Shown here in pieces: positions 53,760-64,000 of a DNA stretch of 64,000 nucleotides. Below the pieces are notes generated by a model, which saw nothing but the letters and a program-made list of their open reading frames with translations, made no database searches and had not been told where the DNA came from. Origin of the DNA: Zanthoxylum bungeanum. Lineage: Eukaryota > Streptophyta > Magnoliopsida > Sapindales > Rutaceae. A program made the position numbers and the translations under genes. The stretch spans positions 62,001 through 126,000 of the forward strand of contig SKCR01047719.1 of the NCBI GenBank assembly GCA_019454045.1. Direction: 5' to 3'. Positions within the stretch are counted from its first letter, which is position 1. Each line of letters starts with the position of its first letter.

Positions 53760-53910
53760 ATCCTCAAAGGATAGCTTAGTTGGTTTAACTGTTGCAATAG
53801 AAGCAAGAGATCATAGGTTCTAATCTTAGAGGATGCATTTAATTTGGGTTTTGGTGGGGTGAGGTTTATTTAAGGAAGAGACATAAAGCTTCCTTAATTT
53901 TGTTTTTTGA
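53760..53910 (+). mobile_element. tRNA-derived SINE candidate
   Basis: An A-box-like TAGCTTAGTTGG starts at 53772 and a B-box-like GGTTCTAATCT at 53816, 44 bp apart as in tRNA genes. A tRNA-unrelated body (TTTGGGTTTTGGTGGGGTGAGG) follows, with a T-rich end near 53898-53909. The tRNA half cannot form a good clover leaf as read (e.g. weak B box), so a SINE or tRNA pseudogene is likelier than a functional tRNA. Target duplications were not identified. Confidence 0.45.
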
Positions 53911-55519
53911 AAGACACTTCTATTTTATATATTAGGTTTTGGGTTTGACTTCGTATGGTGGCGTGAGTGAATAAAGAATTGATGTAATTATTAGCCTACG
54001 GACTTTATTCTCACAGTTTTTTAGCATGGCCGAGTACCTTGGGACATAGTTAATGGTGGTCCGCCGAAAACTAATCTTTATAAAAGCGATAGAAGCATTC
54101 ATATTCTCTTAATTTTTATATTGAGATATATAGAAAAGAGACTTATTCATTTATTAAACAAAAAAAATGCATGAACACCCATCAACTTAAGATGGTTAAT
54201 TAACCTAATTTGATAAATTATGATCTTTTTCTTTTCAAACAGTAGTAAGATTTGGGGTTTGCTTTGGTTAAGGTACCGGTAAAGGAGTAGACAGAAAATC
54301 CAAGTGAGGATGGGGATTGGCATATTGGCTTCTTTTTTTTTTTTTTTTTTTGCTTTAGAAGGTCGCAAATACATATTCCAACACAGATTTGTTTGTTTGA
54401 ACATTGAACTTGGGAAAAATATCAATTTTAAACCTTTCCAAACTTAAAAGATTAAATTTCGGCTACCAAAATGATTCTTTTTAGAAATAAAAGTATTCCA
54501 TATGATTCTCTTAGAAGTATGCAAGCATTAAGTTGAAATCCAAAGCATTGAATTTGAAATAAGGTATTGAACTTGAATTTCTAGTATTGAACATGAAATA
54601 TTTTAAGTTCAAGTATCAATTTCAAATTTAATAATAAAAAATTCAAATTTAATGACATCCGTTTTAAGTTCAGTATCATTGAAACTAGCATGCATCATCT
54701 TGCAGCACATATAGTGGTACAGTAGCAGCCAAATTTGATGAGATACCCAGAATCTACTGCTCCACTCATGGCTAGGTTGCTGTCCACAGAAGCTGCTATA
54801 ACAAAAAATATCTGAGCCATTACTAGTATGGTATGCCCATATTCCATGAGGGCACCACAAAAAACCAGAAAATATTTTTTGCCAACAATTTTTGTAAAAA
54901 ATAATTTCATTGTATGGATAGATCTTACAAGTCATCAATCATTTTTGATCTGTCACTGTAAAAAAAATAGTCAAATCATGTGTTGGTCATTGGTCCGACC
55001 AGTTGAACCGTGTCCAAAAGTTCGATGAAATCGGCTTACATAATAAATAATTTTATTTATTTAAAAATTACAAAAAAAATTAAAAATTAAAAAAATTGAT
55101 CTGTTTGATCCGATTCACCGGTTTTGACCAATTTTAACCGATTTTTTAAGACTGATTTTTTGGCTTTGACTGGACCGGACTCACGACTGGTTCTCGATTC
55201 GACCGATTAAATCGGGCGATCCGGTCCGATTTTAATAAAACTAATTCAAATAGTAGGGGATATATACAAATAGAATAACAAAAGAAATGAAATGCATGTA
55301 ATGTAATTTAACTACCTTAACATGGCTTGAATGTCATTGGTCCACATGGTTAAATTGTTAATCGTCCTTCAAAAACATCTTATATTGTTAATGGTCCACA
55401 TGGTTGGTGTGAAATGGGCATATCGATGACGTGATACACCCGTTCAATAATATTCTGATATATATATATATATATATAATTTAAAATCAATCAATCATAA
55501 TAGTGAAAGAAAATTAATA

Positions 55520-55560
<41 letters not shown>
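53911..55560. other. No recognisable gene; simple repeats and unassigned sequence
   Basis: This holds an A/T-rich stretch with a T run at about 54332-54350, a cluster of GTATTGAACTTGAA-like repeats (54500-54660), and a CCGGT/ACCGATT-rich patch (54970-55240) resembling hAT subterminal sequence without clear ends. TA microsatellites are at 55458-55477 and 55523-55553. Overlapping open frames at 54609-54938 (minus) of 70-109 codons show no domain I recognise. Confidence 0.4.
55458..55553. repeat. Two (TA)n microsatellites
   Basis: Uninterrupted TA runs of about 20 bp (55458-55477) and 31 bp (55523-55553) are separated by an AT-rich spacer. Both are likely length-variable. Confidence 0.85.
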
Positions 55561-57105
55561 AATAGAAAAATAAAAATCAAAGGACGAAAAATGCATGATA
55601 TATCAAAGGATGAAAAGACATGGTGTTGTTTTGGACGAATAATGGAAAATGAATTGACCCAGAAAGATTCAACTCAGGGCGATTCGAACAACAAGCAAAG
55701 AACGTTGAAAGAAGAACGAATATGCGAAGGTACCATGCATTTGGCCGGTTATAAGTAGGTTATTGCACAGACTGGCAGTAATCCCCACGATCTAGCAAGT
55801 TACCCAGCAGTTGCATGTTGGAGTTTCTACGGCTCCCAGGATCGAATACAAAGCATAAAACATGTGCGAATACAAATCGAGGGAGTTGCGGAATACTTAC
55901 ATCGATCGGTTGAGCGACGCGGCAACGAACAAAAAATGATTTTTTGCCCTCTGTCATGCTCGGCAGTGAGCTGCTGTTGGGCTCCATTTTCGGCCATTGT
56001 TGGTCCTTCGTCAAGCTCCAAGCTTCATCAAATGATCCCAAGCTCATGGGTGGACTTCCCTATCACCTTCGCATGTCTCTCGGAGTGCTAGCTCTTGATG
56101 ATTTTGCCACAAAATCACCACACTTTTGCTTCCCTTGCTCTCGGTTTTCTGCCAAAAACAGAAGAACAATAACAGCCCCTCCATGGCGTGAGAGAGGAGA
56201 GAAAAATTGGAAGAGAGAGAGAGATTTGTGTATTAGCTTTTTGTTTTCCGAAAATAAATAAAACATATACCAAAATCCTTTTCCAAAAAGTCAAGCAATA
56301 AATGCTTTCTATCAACTCACATCAATCAATCAAATCAAGTGACAAGTTGTCACATCACTCAAAGTGACTAATGATTTGACGCTTGATGCGACTAATGATT
56401 TGACGCTTGATTTGACTTACGTGCCGCACTTGAATTCGAAATGTGAATGCACTCGCAAACAATCTCGGGCTCGGGTTCACTAATTCCAAATTAACGAAGT
56501 TTCCGTTGTGACATAATTAAATGATTATGCCTAGCGAAATCACAATTCACGTCGCTAATGAATTAATTAAAAATTAATTCGTTCGCCCGAATTAAAATCT
56601 AATTTTAATTCCACGTCGAAATCCAATTTCATTTAATATATCGAATATATTAATTAATCGATTAATTCCAAATTAATCGTTATCTCTCTTTAAATGATAT
56701 TTTATCCCAGATAAAATATCTCTGCAATTAATCCCATATTAATTTTCTCTCTCATCTAATTAATCCCAGATTAATTAAAGTGTGAGTCATACATCATCGG
56801 TGAATCTATGTTGGCAGTAAATACGGTCGTCGGACTATCCGAACACGTAAGTACCTAGTATTACGTTTATACCGATTTACAAGACAATGTTGGATTCTAT
56901 CAAAGCGTCATGCCTACCCAATTCTCTAGAAATATCCTTACATGAATATAAGGATCAATATCAGGCGTAGTATACGTAGTATTATGTATTTCGATCCAGT
57001 ATCGGATGATCACATGCAAGGCCTGGGGCTGGTACAGTGTTTGCCTCGTACGAAGCATATATCAGATTACGAACAACTAGTCTCTTTATTATCGGATAAT
57101 CATGA
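55561..57105. other. No recognisable gene; probably the rest of the C3 left LTR
   Basis: The composition (pyrimidine-rich AT-poor block near 56100-56220, then AATTAATTA-rich 56560-56760) mirrors the organisation of the C2 LTR, and it adjoins confirmed C3 LTR sequence. The left boundary of the LTR was not located. Short frames at 55760-56315 on both strands overlap each other and lack domains. Confidence 0.35.
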
Positions 57106-57804
57106 CCAAGTCATATTATCCCGATGGTTGCAACCCTTTAGAGAACCATTTTTGTATCCCTACGTGATCATCAACTCCATATGACTGGAGTGACACTTCC
57201 GTCTTGACATCACACCCAACACACTACGATTCTCAATATACCCAGCAAAGGCGTACACAAAACCTGTTAAAGCCCTGGACGACCAAAACCAAAGTATATT
57301 GATTGTCGCAAGTATTAGCGGTGCAAGTCTCAAGTTAAGACCAAATACACCTACCCTGATTTCGGACTTCCAAAGACACATAGTCATACTACCAATGGAA
57401 TTTCGAGGGGGTCTATCCAGTGCGAATCTGTTTCTCGTACCATCGGTAAAACACAACCACCTATTACACTTGCATGAGTATCATATACCCAAATTTATGA
57501 GAACTATGCCGTTTGTGCCCTCACAACGCGCACAAGTGTAATACTAGTCTTTTACGTATTTATCGATGTCCAATCTCGATAATACTTTGACTATGGATAT
57601 TAAATGATTTATCCTTCGTGGATTGATACTGTCTCATATCATTCTCAATCCAGGAACAAATCATAAGGACCTCCTATCATTTATACATCTTGGTGATCTA
57701 ATCACAAATGATAGGAGAGTAATCTCCTTTGTCACATAGTTAATTTGTACAACAACACCATGATCTGTATAAATAGTGACGCTATGGGTCATAATTGTCC
57801 AACA
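57106..57804 (-). mobile_element. C3: left (3') LTR, confirmed part
   Basis: The reverse complement matches 63300-64000 base for base apart from scattered changes and small indels. It ends ATAATTGTCCAACA at 57804, giving a minus-strand LTR start TGTTGGACAATTATGACC. The adjoining purine tract (minus strand CCAAGTGGGAGAT, 57805-57817) is the expected polypurine tract. It is therefore the 3' LTR of a minus-strand element. Confidence 0.8.
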
Positions 57805-58547
57805 ATCTCCCACTTGGCCTATAGCCAGTCACTCGAGTGTCTAACACCAGAACTATGTACGGTTGGCTCAAACTGCTGAGAAAAGGCTTTCGTTAGCGGA
57901 TTTGTATGATTATCGTCTGATGCGATTTATACGATCATTACATCGCCACGATGTATGATCCGAACGAATCAGATGAATATCGAAGTATGTATCTGGATCG
58001 TTGATGAGACCGTTAATTCTTTAGCTTTTGTTGTAGCCTAGCTCAGCTGCTAACAGAACTATATCTAATCTAATTAGATTTATTATCGACCCAAATGGCT
58101 TCTATTGCTGCCTCAGCTGCAGTAATAACCCGCATTTGTTGTTTATTCGGTAACAGTATCTTGCTTGGAAGATTTCCATCTCACTGTTCCGTTATTCAAA
58201 CTGTATAGTACCATTAGCGACTTATAGTCGTTTTATCGGTTAAGAAACTTGTAGTAGTGAACCCAGTCACTTCAAGTTCTCCTTCTCTACAGATTAAGAT
58301 AGCATCCTTAGTTCTCTAAGATACTAAAGGATGTTCTTAACATCAATCCAGTGACTATCACTTGGATTGGCCTGATTGTGAATCCATATGCTCAAAGCGT
58401 ATGAGACACCAGGTCACGTACATTTTCAATGTACGATTTCTCGGAGAGTTTTTCATGAAAGCCAAGCTTTCACCGATAGTTATTATGGGAATATCATTTC
58501 CAAAAAATGACATATTATCATTATTTATAGGACAGTCACTGTCAGTG

Positions 58548-59088
58548 CACTCCCACTAACCCTCTTATATACACAAGAATCATTTCGTTTTGAATTAAAT
58601 CATAAACCATTATGATTACATCAAAACGATAATTCCAAGAACCTAATGCTTGCTTCAATCCAAACATGGATCGAATAATCCTGCAAACCTTGTTTGCTAG
58701 TTTTTGTACGACAAAACCGACAGGATGTTGTAAACATCCTCCGAAAGGTTTTCTTTTCAGGAAAGCGATTTTCCCGTTCAGCTGACATATTTCATAAATG
58801 AAACATGCAGCATTAGCAAGCATTATCCAAATGGATTTACCGTGGCAACAGTTAAAAGGTTGAATCGAAATCAACATAATGTTGATAACGATATCTTTTC
58901 CGCTAAAAGCCTAGCTTTATACGTTGGTATGTTGCCTTCCATGTATGTCTTCCTTGAAGACTTATATAGTACCAATAGACACAATGCCTTGCGGTACAAC
59001 AACTAGTATCCAAACTTGTTGATATACATGGAATCCAATTCGGATTCATGGCACTTTGCCATAAAAGGGAGTTGATACCTTGTATCAC
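58548..59088 (-). pseudogene. C3 reverse transcriptase relic
   Basis: The minus strand reads QLNGKIAFLKRKPFGGCLQH then NKVCRIIRSMFGLKQALGSW and NYRFDVIIMVYDLIQNEMIL. This corresponds to the copia block of 'AFLNG...PEGF', 'KVC.L..S.YGLKQA.R.W' and 'F...I..YGF'. The upstream frame (58903-59088) contains NSLLWQSAMNPNW, equivalent to the conserved W--AM--E segment before the RT core. The catalytic Asp codons are not preserved in a single frame and several substitutions are nonconservative. The enzyme is dead. Confidence 0.78.
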
Positions 59089-59834
59089 TTCCTCATACGT
59101 AGTCAGTTGGTATACCTCAATAAGATTGACATATTTATGAGGTGAGATCAGAAACCCATACCCTAGGTTATTTTCTGACTCTCTCCGACATACGCGGTTC
59201 TTGTGTATTTGAAGATTACTGGTATAGTTTCATCCTTGATGAACTATTTGTGTTCCATTAGGATTCGGTGCCTTGAATAGTATTACTCTGATTTTCATCG
59301 AGTTTTACTATCCTCCCACTTACCACTGCATATCGGTATTCCTCTTAGGAAAACCGCATGCTGAGCAACAACTAAATTGTTCTCTTGTGAGTTGTATAAG
59401 TATTATACTTTGGTATCCCTAGGATAACCTACAATTGGCACTTATCCAATTTGGGTTTTAGTTTGGTATCATCCAAACATATGCCTAACATTCCCAAATG
59501 TTCAGGAATGAGAAACCCAGTTTCATTCATGTTCATATCTAATATGAAATCTGTCAAACAGATTTTTATGGAACCTTATTCTAAATAAGTTCTGCACTGT
59601 TTATATGTATCCGTTGAAGGAAATGGTAGCTCAGAGCGACTCATGATTAACCTTATCATGTCCAACAAAATTCGGTTACTCAGTTCGGACACACCGTCAA
59701 AATGACGTGTTCCGGGAGGAGCCCTCATTTTAAAGAATACTATACTCTTTCAAGTATATTAGAAACTTATTACGTAAGTATTTTCCATTACGGTCTTACT
59801 GTGACGGTTTAATACTTTAGCCGATCTGTTTGTC

Positions 59835-60010
59835 TATTTCGTGTCGAAACTTTTAAAAGTTTCCGATTTGTGTTTCAAAAGAAACACATAACCATAACGC
59901 GATGCCACATCCGTCAAGGTCACGAAATATTCATATCCACCTCTAGCCTAGCTAGACATGGGCCCACTTGCTTCACTATGAATTAGGGCTAACAGATCAG
60001 TGGCATTTTC
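59835..60010 (-). pseudogene. C3 integrase core relic
   Basis: The minus-strand translation gives GGYEYFVTLTDVASRYGYVF followed by LLKHKSETFKSF. This matches the first catalytic-Asp block of copia integrase (G--YF-TL-DD-SRY--VY---HKSE-F--F). Immediately upstream, GPMSS-A-type sequence fits the preceding region. The second Asp of the D-D pair is valine, not itself catalytic. Frame breaks occur on both sides. Confidence 0.72.
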
Positions 60011-60350
60011 ACTTTGACCAAGTAAATGTGTTTTAGGCACTTTGCCCAATAAACTAGATTTGTAGACTTTATTTGAATAGAATCAAATCAGTCCGAGTAC
60101 CCGCTCTTCAAAAGTGTGGATATACGAGTCTTGTTTAATTGTGTCCCAGACAACAATGCCACAATATGTTTCATCTGATCAAATCAGTTTGAGCTATTTG
60201 TTTGTCATGTTACATGTTTGAGATTTATTTATATTCAAAATATAAATTATGTTATTCACATCTAATGTGTTTATCTCAATATCATTTTTATATAATGAAA
60301 CAATTTAGTGTTCTAGAATATAAAGGTTCACCCGCAGTGGGTCAAACACT

Positions 60351-61070
60351 TAGGGGTGAGCAAAACCGGTTTCGGTTCCGGTTCCGCATGGAATCGGAAC
60401 CTACCCAATTAAATAGGGTACCCTATTATTCGGTTCTAATTCAGTTCCGGTCCGGTTCTGGTCCCGTTCTGAATTACCCTATATGACATGTACAAAACTT
60501 AATACAGTATATACTTTATGTATTTCCCAGCATGCCTTCCACTCTCTATCCGACTCCCAAACCTACCCATAAATGAGCGGTAGGCTGGAATCACTTTCTC
60601 AGATATTGAAATTCGAAGCTCTTCGCGAATTTGAGGGTCTGGGACTCTCCAGGCAGTTTGAACCCTATATATGTTTTCAAAACAAAAATTGATGCTCTTA
60701 AATCTCTCCTTCAAGACCACCTTGGAGGTGTTACTGGAGCCTCAACCAATCCATTCATCCTTCAAACAAGCCAGGGCCTTGCTCCAAGAAGCCCTAAGAT
60801 AACTCGTTGTTTTGTAAAAATCGGGTATCAAATCCGGCTCTACATTCGGGTATCAATACGAGTATTCAATTCGGTTCTAAATTCGGTTCCAGTTCCGGTT
60901 CTATGGTCCGGTTTCGGTTCCAGTTATTCTGGAACCGGAACCGGACTGGTTAAAAATTGGTTCCATTTATTTGGAATCGGACCGGTTACAACCGGTTCCG
61001 GTTCCAAACCCGGATTTCCGGTCCGGTTCCAATCGGTTTCGGGTAGACCCAGAACCGGTGCTCACCCCTA
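60351..61070. mobile_element. Non-autonomous hAT element, 720 bp, intact ends
   Basis: Terminal inverted repeats TAGGGGTGAGCA (left) and TGCTCACCCCTA (right) are perfect for 12 bp. Flanks CAAACACT at 60343-60350 and 61071-61078 are a perfect 8-bp target duplication, diagnostic of hAT. Subterminal regions are dense in GGTTCCGGTT-type repeats. The middle (about 60530-60810) is free of these repeats. No transposase is encoded; the 149-codon plus frame over the right half is largely repeat translation. It inserted into dead C3 and, given perfect ends, is comparatively recent. Confidence 0.93.
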
Positions 61071-62815
61071 CAAACACTGATATAGAGATCATGTATCTAG
61101 TCAAATTAGTTACATTATAACATTTTCCAAATTTAGGTACACACCCGAAGGGTAGTTCCTAAATTATGTTACTACGGTCAAAACAGCGACTTTCGTCCCG
61201 TTTCCGATTCGCAGAGAAATCTCAATCTGAAGTCAGTATCCTGCTCATAGCAGATTCTGAACATCAGTATATATATTTATGTATCACACTAAGTATTTAA
61301 AATCCAATTTTAATACTAGTAGTGAACATATTTATGACAAATATATTTGAAGTCAGAGCCTTGCTCGTCTTCAATTCCTTCATGTCTACTTTGTCCAAAC
61401 GGCAGTCACGCTTCCGCGATCCCGTTTGCCACAATTTAGGCAGACATTTTGAGATATGTCCTTTATCTTCCTATAAGATTATAATGATTTTACCTTTGTC
61501 CTTTTTCAACATTTTAGAAGCCTTTGGCCAAGCCTTGGGTTTCTAGAATATTGAAGTAAGGTGCGCCTTGCGCTACTTCCCTTATTGCAAACTTTGACTT
61601 TGTCTCCTTGAGAATAGTCATTAACTCTCCAAGAGTTATTATTGCAATTTATACTTCTAAAATCTAAAGATAGATTTATGAAGATCATTCAATTTCATTA
61701 TCATACTTTAAGGATCTAATCCTTAGTTCTGATTAAGAAATTAAGGAGTCTATTTGACATGTTTAATGGATTAAGCATTAAGTTATCATTACATGAATCC
61801 TCCAAAGATCATGCTCTACTATTGCTTAACTCCGGGCTTAGGCCTAATATGTTATTTTATCAAATAAAGTAACTTATTAGTTTCCAGGACCATCCTGAAA
61901 TTTTATTCCCAATTTGAAAATTAGACCATTTAAATACATTTTCCCTAGGATTATGTTTTAAATGTCAATCTTTCAATTTTATCTTGATTCTAATAGTCCA
62001 ACTATTTAATCAACGATTTAGGTACTATTAATTATAATGATTATAATAGTCCAACTATTTAATCAACTATAATTTATTGTTTGAATACAGTCCAACTGTT
62101 AATTAAAACAACGATTTAAATATTAGTCCAACTAACATTTAATTTATTTGACGAATGATATTTGTTTGAGCGCGTATGGCAAGTAATTAAACGAATATTG
62201 CAAATTCAATTCTTGCCTCCCACTATTTTTCAGCGAGTCTCTAACCCTCTGTCGAGTACTCGGGAAACAGTGTTTCCTAGTGGGCTAGGATCCCGTTAAA
62301 TATCACACAATCTTGACTTTGGCCAACAAATTGTATGATAATTAACTAGGTAGATCTTTAAGATCAATTGGATCCAATCCAATTCCTAGATCCAGTAGGA
62401 GGACATCCAAGTCCGAAACATATATCTTATATATGCCAATATATCCAATATATTGCCTAACATTTTTCCTCTGAATCAACTAAGCCTTGGCTTTGGCACA
62501 ACAAACTTAGTGATCCCAGTTAAGCGCGACCCATTGACCATGGAAAGCTTCGTAATCAATGTCGATGGACAAGAAGTGGTCTTGAATTTGGCAAACAAAC
62601 CACAACTTGGACAATACACCAATATGGAACAAAGCCTTCGTGATTCAAACACATCTTCGACGGACAAAGGCCTTGACTTTGGCCACCCATCTAATATCCA
62701 TCCGATATACATTATTCATGCATCGCAACCATGTATTCACACAAGCATGTTATCAATCAATCTAATCAAATTAATTAATCTGATAATTAATGACCATCTA
62801 ATGTTCAAACAATGA

Positions 62816-63299
62816 TTTGATTTTGCACGAGTCAAACTCGTTTTGCGAATAAGTACTCAAAGTACAAATTCTCGAATTAAATTAAACTCCAACATTAAAT
62901 CCAATTTAATATGTATTTAATACTAATTCACTATTTAATTCCAAATTAAATATTACACTTTATTAACGAACCTTTACGACTTAAATTCCAAATTTAATCG
63001 TTACGGGTCTCAAAGCCCGATTAACGTCCAACGTTAATTTAATTAAAGTCTAATGGGCTTTTAATTAATTTCTTGAGGCGTGGACTTTTGGTCAACTCGG
63101 GTCAAACCCAATAACCAAAGTCCAATCAAGGAATTACCCCATAAGCCTAGAAATCAATTTAGGCCCATTAGGCCCAATTAAATTTTAAAAGTCCATTAGT
63201 CGCAATTGAGCTTTATGGAAGCGGTTTTGGGCCCAATTGGATCCAACCAATTTAGCCTAAAAACTACTTGGTACAACCAAGCCCAATAAGCCCATTTAC
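62816..63299. other. No gene; AT-rich flank with clustered GCCCA motifs
   Basis: This lies between the truncated C3 interior and the inverted LTR. Its right half holds repeated GCCCA/TGGGC cores (e.g. AATGGGCTTTT, TAGGCCCATTAGGCCC, GGGCCCAATTGG, AAGCCCAATAAGCCCA, 63050-63300). It could be a diverged piece of the missing C3 5' LTR or unrelated sequence. Confidence 0.35.
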
Positions 63300-64000
63300 T
63301 GTTGGACAGTTATGACCCATAGCGTCACTATTTGTACAGATCACGGTGTTGTTGTACAAATTAACTATATGACAAAGGAGATTGCACTCTTATCATTTGT
63401 GATTAGATCACCTAGATATATAAATGATGAGAGGTCCCTATGATTTGTTCCTGGACGGAGAATGATATGAGACAGTATCAGTCCACGAAGGATAAATCAT
63501 TAAACATCCCTAGTCAGAGCATTATCGAGATTGGACATCGATGAATGCGTAAAAGACTAGTATTACACTTGTGCACGTTTGTGAGAGCACAACGGCATAG
63601 TTCTCATATATTTGGGTATAAGATACTTATGCAAGTGTAATAGGAGGTTGTGTTTCACCGATGGTACGGGAAACAGCTTCGCTCTTGATTAGACCCCCCG
63701 GAATTCCATTGGTAGTATGACTATGTGTCTATGGAAGTCCGAAATCAGGGTAGGTGTATTTGGTCTTAACCTGAGACTTGCACCGCTAATGCATACGACA
63801 ATCAATATACTTTGGTTGAGGTCGTCCAGGGCTGTAACAGGTTCTGTGTATGCCGATGCTGAGTATATCGAGAATCGTAGTGTGTTGGGTGTGATGTCAA
63901 GACGGAAGTGTCACTCCAGTCATATGGAGTTGATGATCACGCAGGGATACATAACTCGTTCTCTATATAAGGTTGCAACCATCGGGATAATATGACTTGG
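63300..64000 (+). mobile_element. C3-family LTR in inverted orientation (continues off the window)
   Basis: It starts TGTTGGACAGTTATGACC and is the reverse complement of 57804-57106 through the window edge. No purine tract lies immediately before it, so it is more likely the 5' LTR (or a solo LTR) of a second plus-strand copy than the partner 3' LTR. The open frame 63717-63995 has no domain and lies within LTR sequence. Confidence 0.8.

Larger units (their letters stand above)
57805..62815 (-). mobile_element. C3: degenerate Ty1/copia internal region
   Basis: The minus-strand copia element has RT (58548-59088) and integrase (59835-60010) relics in the correct order relative to the 3' LTR on the left. 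GTGGGAG-type purine tracts (minus strand) recur at about 57809, 58551, 59311 and 62217. A hAT element is inserted at 60351-61070. Near 62760-62815 the sequence resembles the stretch just before the primer site in C2 (ATCTAATCAAATTA...), but the primer site and 5' LTR are missing, so the right end is deleted. Confidence 0.75.

Noticed and set aside
53765..53836. Functional tRNA gene
   Set aside because: A/B-box spacing fits, but the B box is degraded and the arms do not pair well. A SINE head or pseudogene is more likely.
54609..54938. Minus-strand frames of 109 and 71 codons
   Set aside because: I considered a host exon, but no family motif, splice signals or neighbours support it. Left as unassigned sequence.
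55760..56315. Overlapping frames on both strands near 56 kb
   Set aside because: Opposite-strand frames of similar length without domains, in sequence that probably belongs to the C3 LTR.
62453..62815. 120-codon plus-strand frame near the C3 right end
   Set aside because: It is antisense to C3 and without domain; it lies in the leader region of the element.
63300..64000. Right LTR as the 5' partner LTR of C3
   Set aside because: It is in the opposite orientation to the 3' LTR at 57106-57804. A genuine pair must be direct repeats.

Overview
This is plant nuclear DNA, probably from a eudicot. It is AT-rich, has no bacterial-style operons, and consists almost entirely of plant LTR retrotransposons nested inside one another, with a few DNA-transposon and SINE remnants. 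I see no intact single-copy host gene and no rRNA or functional tRNA gene. The only recognisable host-type gene is a broken cytokinin-activating LOG-like gene (47363-48015, minus) carried inside a retrotransposon.

Layout. The backbone from about 10.4 to 52.8 kb is one decayed Ty1/copia element (C1, plus strand). It is split into four pieces: gag-protease 10372-11335, integrase 39030-39854, integrase end to RT 43461-44386, and RT-RNase H 51806-52790. Three insertions separate them, each bounded by a 5-bp target-site duplication (TSD). They are a gypsy-type element E1 (11336-39024), a 3.6-kb solo LTR of Tat/Ogre type (39855-43455), and a LOG-carrying Athila/Tat-related element A2 (44387-51800). 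E1 contains a second Athila/Tat-related element A1 (14071-35361, TSD TATAA). A1 in turn contains a degenerate copia element C2 (16860-24815) in its gag-like ORF and a younger CRM-like gypsy element G2 (25770-33302) in its right LTR.

Left of C1, a hAT transposase tail (9838-10371) sits in the C1 gag. It is abutted by a gypsy element G1, which looks like a tandem LTR-sharing dimer: both units carry the same nested Athila-type insertion A0 with the same TSD, TCCTC. Right of C1 are CACTA-like subterminal repeats, a tRNA-derived SINE head, simple repeats, and a third copia element C3 on the minus strand with RT and integrase relics. C3 is interrupted by a clean 720-bp non-autonomous hAT element (60351-61070). 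A second C3-family LTR at the right edge is in inverted orientation.

How the parts work together. The A-type elements (A0, A1, A2) share LTR ends, a tRNA-Asp primer-binding site and a 3' polypurine tract. A1 and A2 encode only a gag-derived ORF with a degenerate zinc knuckle, so they are probably non-autonomous and depend on pol supplied in trans. Their U3 promoter modules differ: A1 has a dense G-box/ACGT cluster upstream of a TATA box, while A2 has a 12-bp tandem repeat there. G2 is the only element with nearly complete gag-pol, but it has several frameshifts and stops. The candidate novelty is A2, a gag-only retrotransposon that has acquired an intronless LOG-like gene in sense orientation, with a promoter-like leader.
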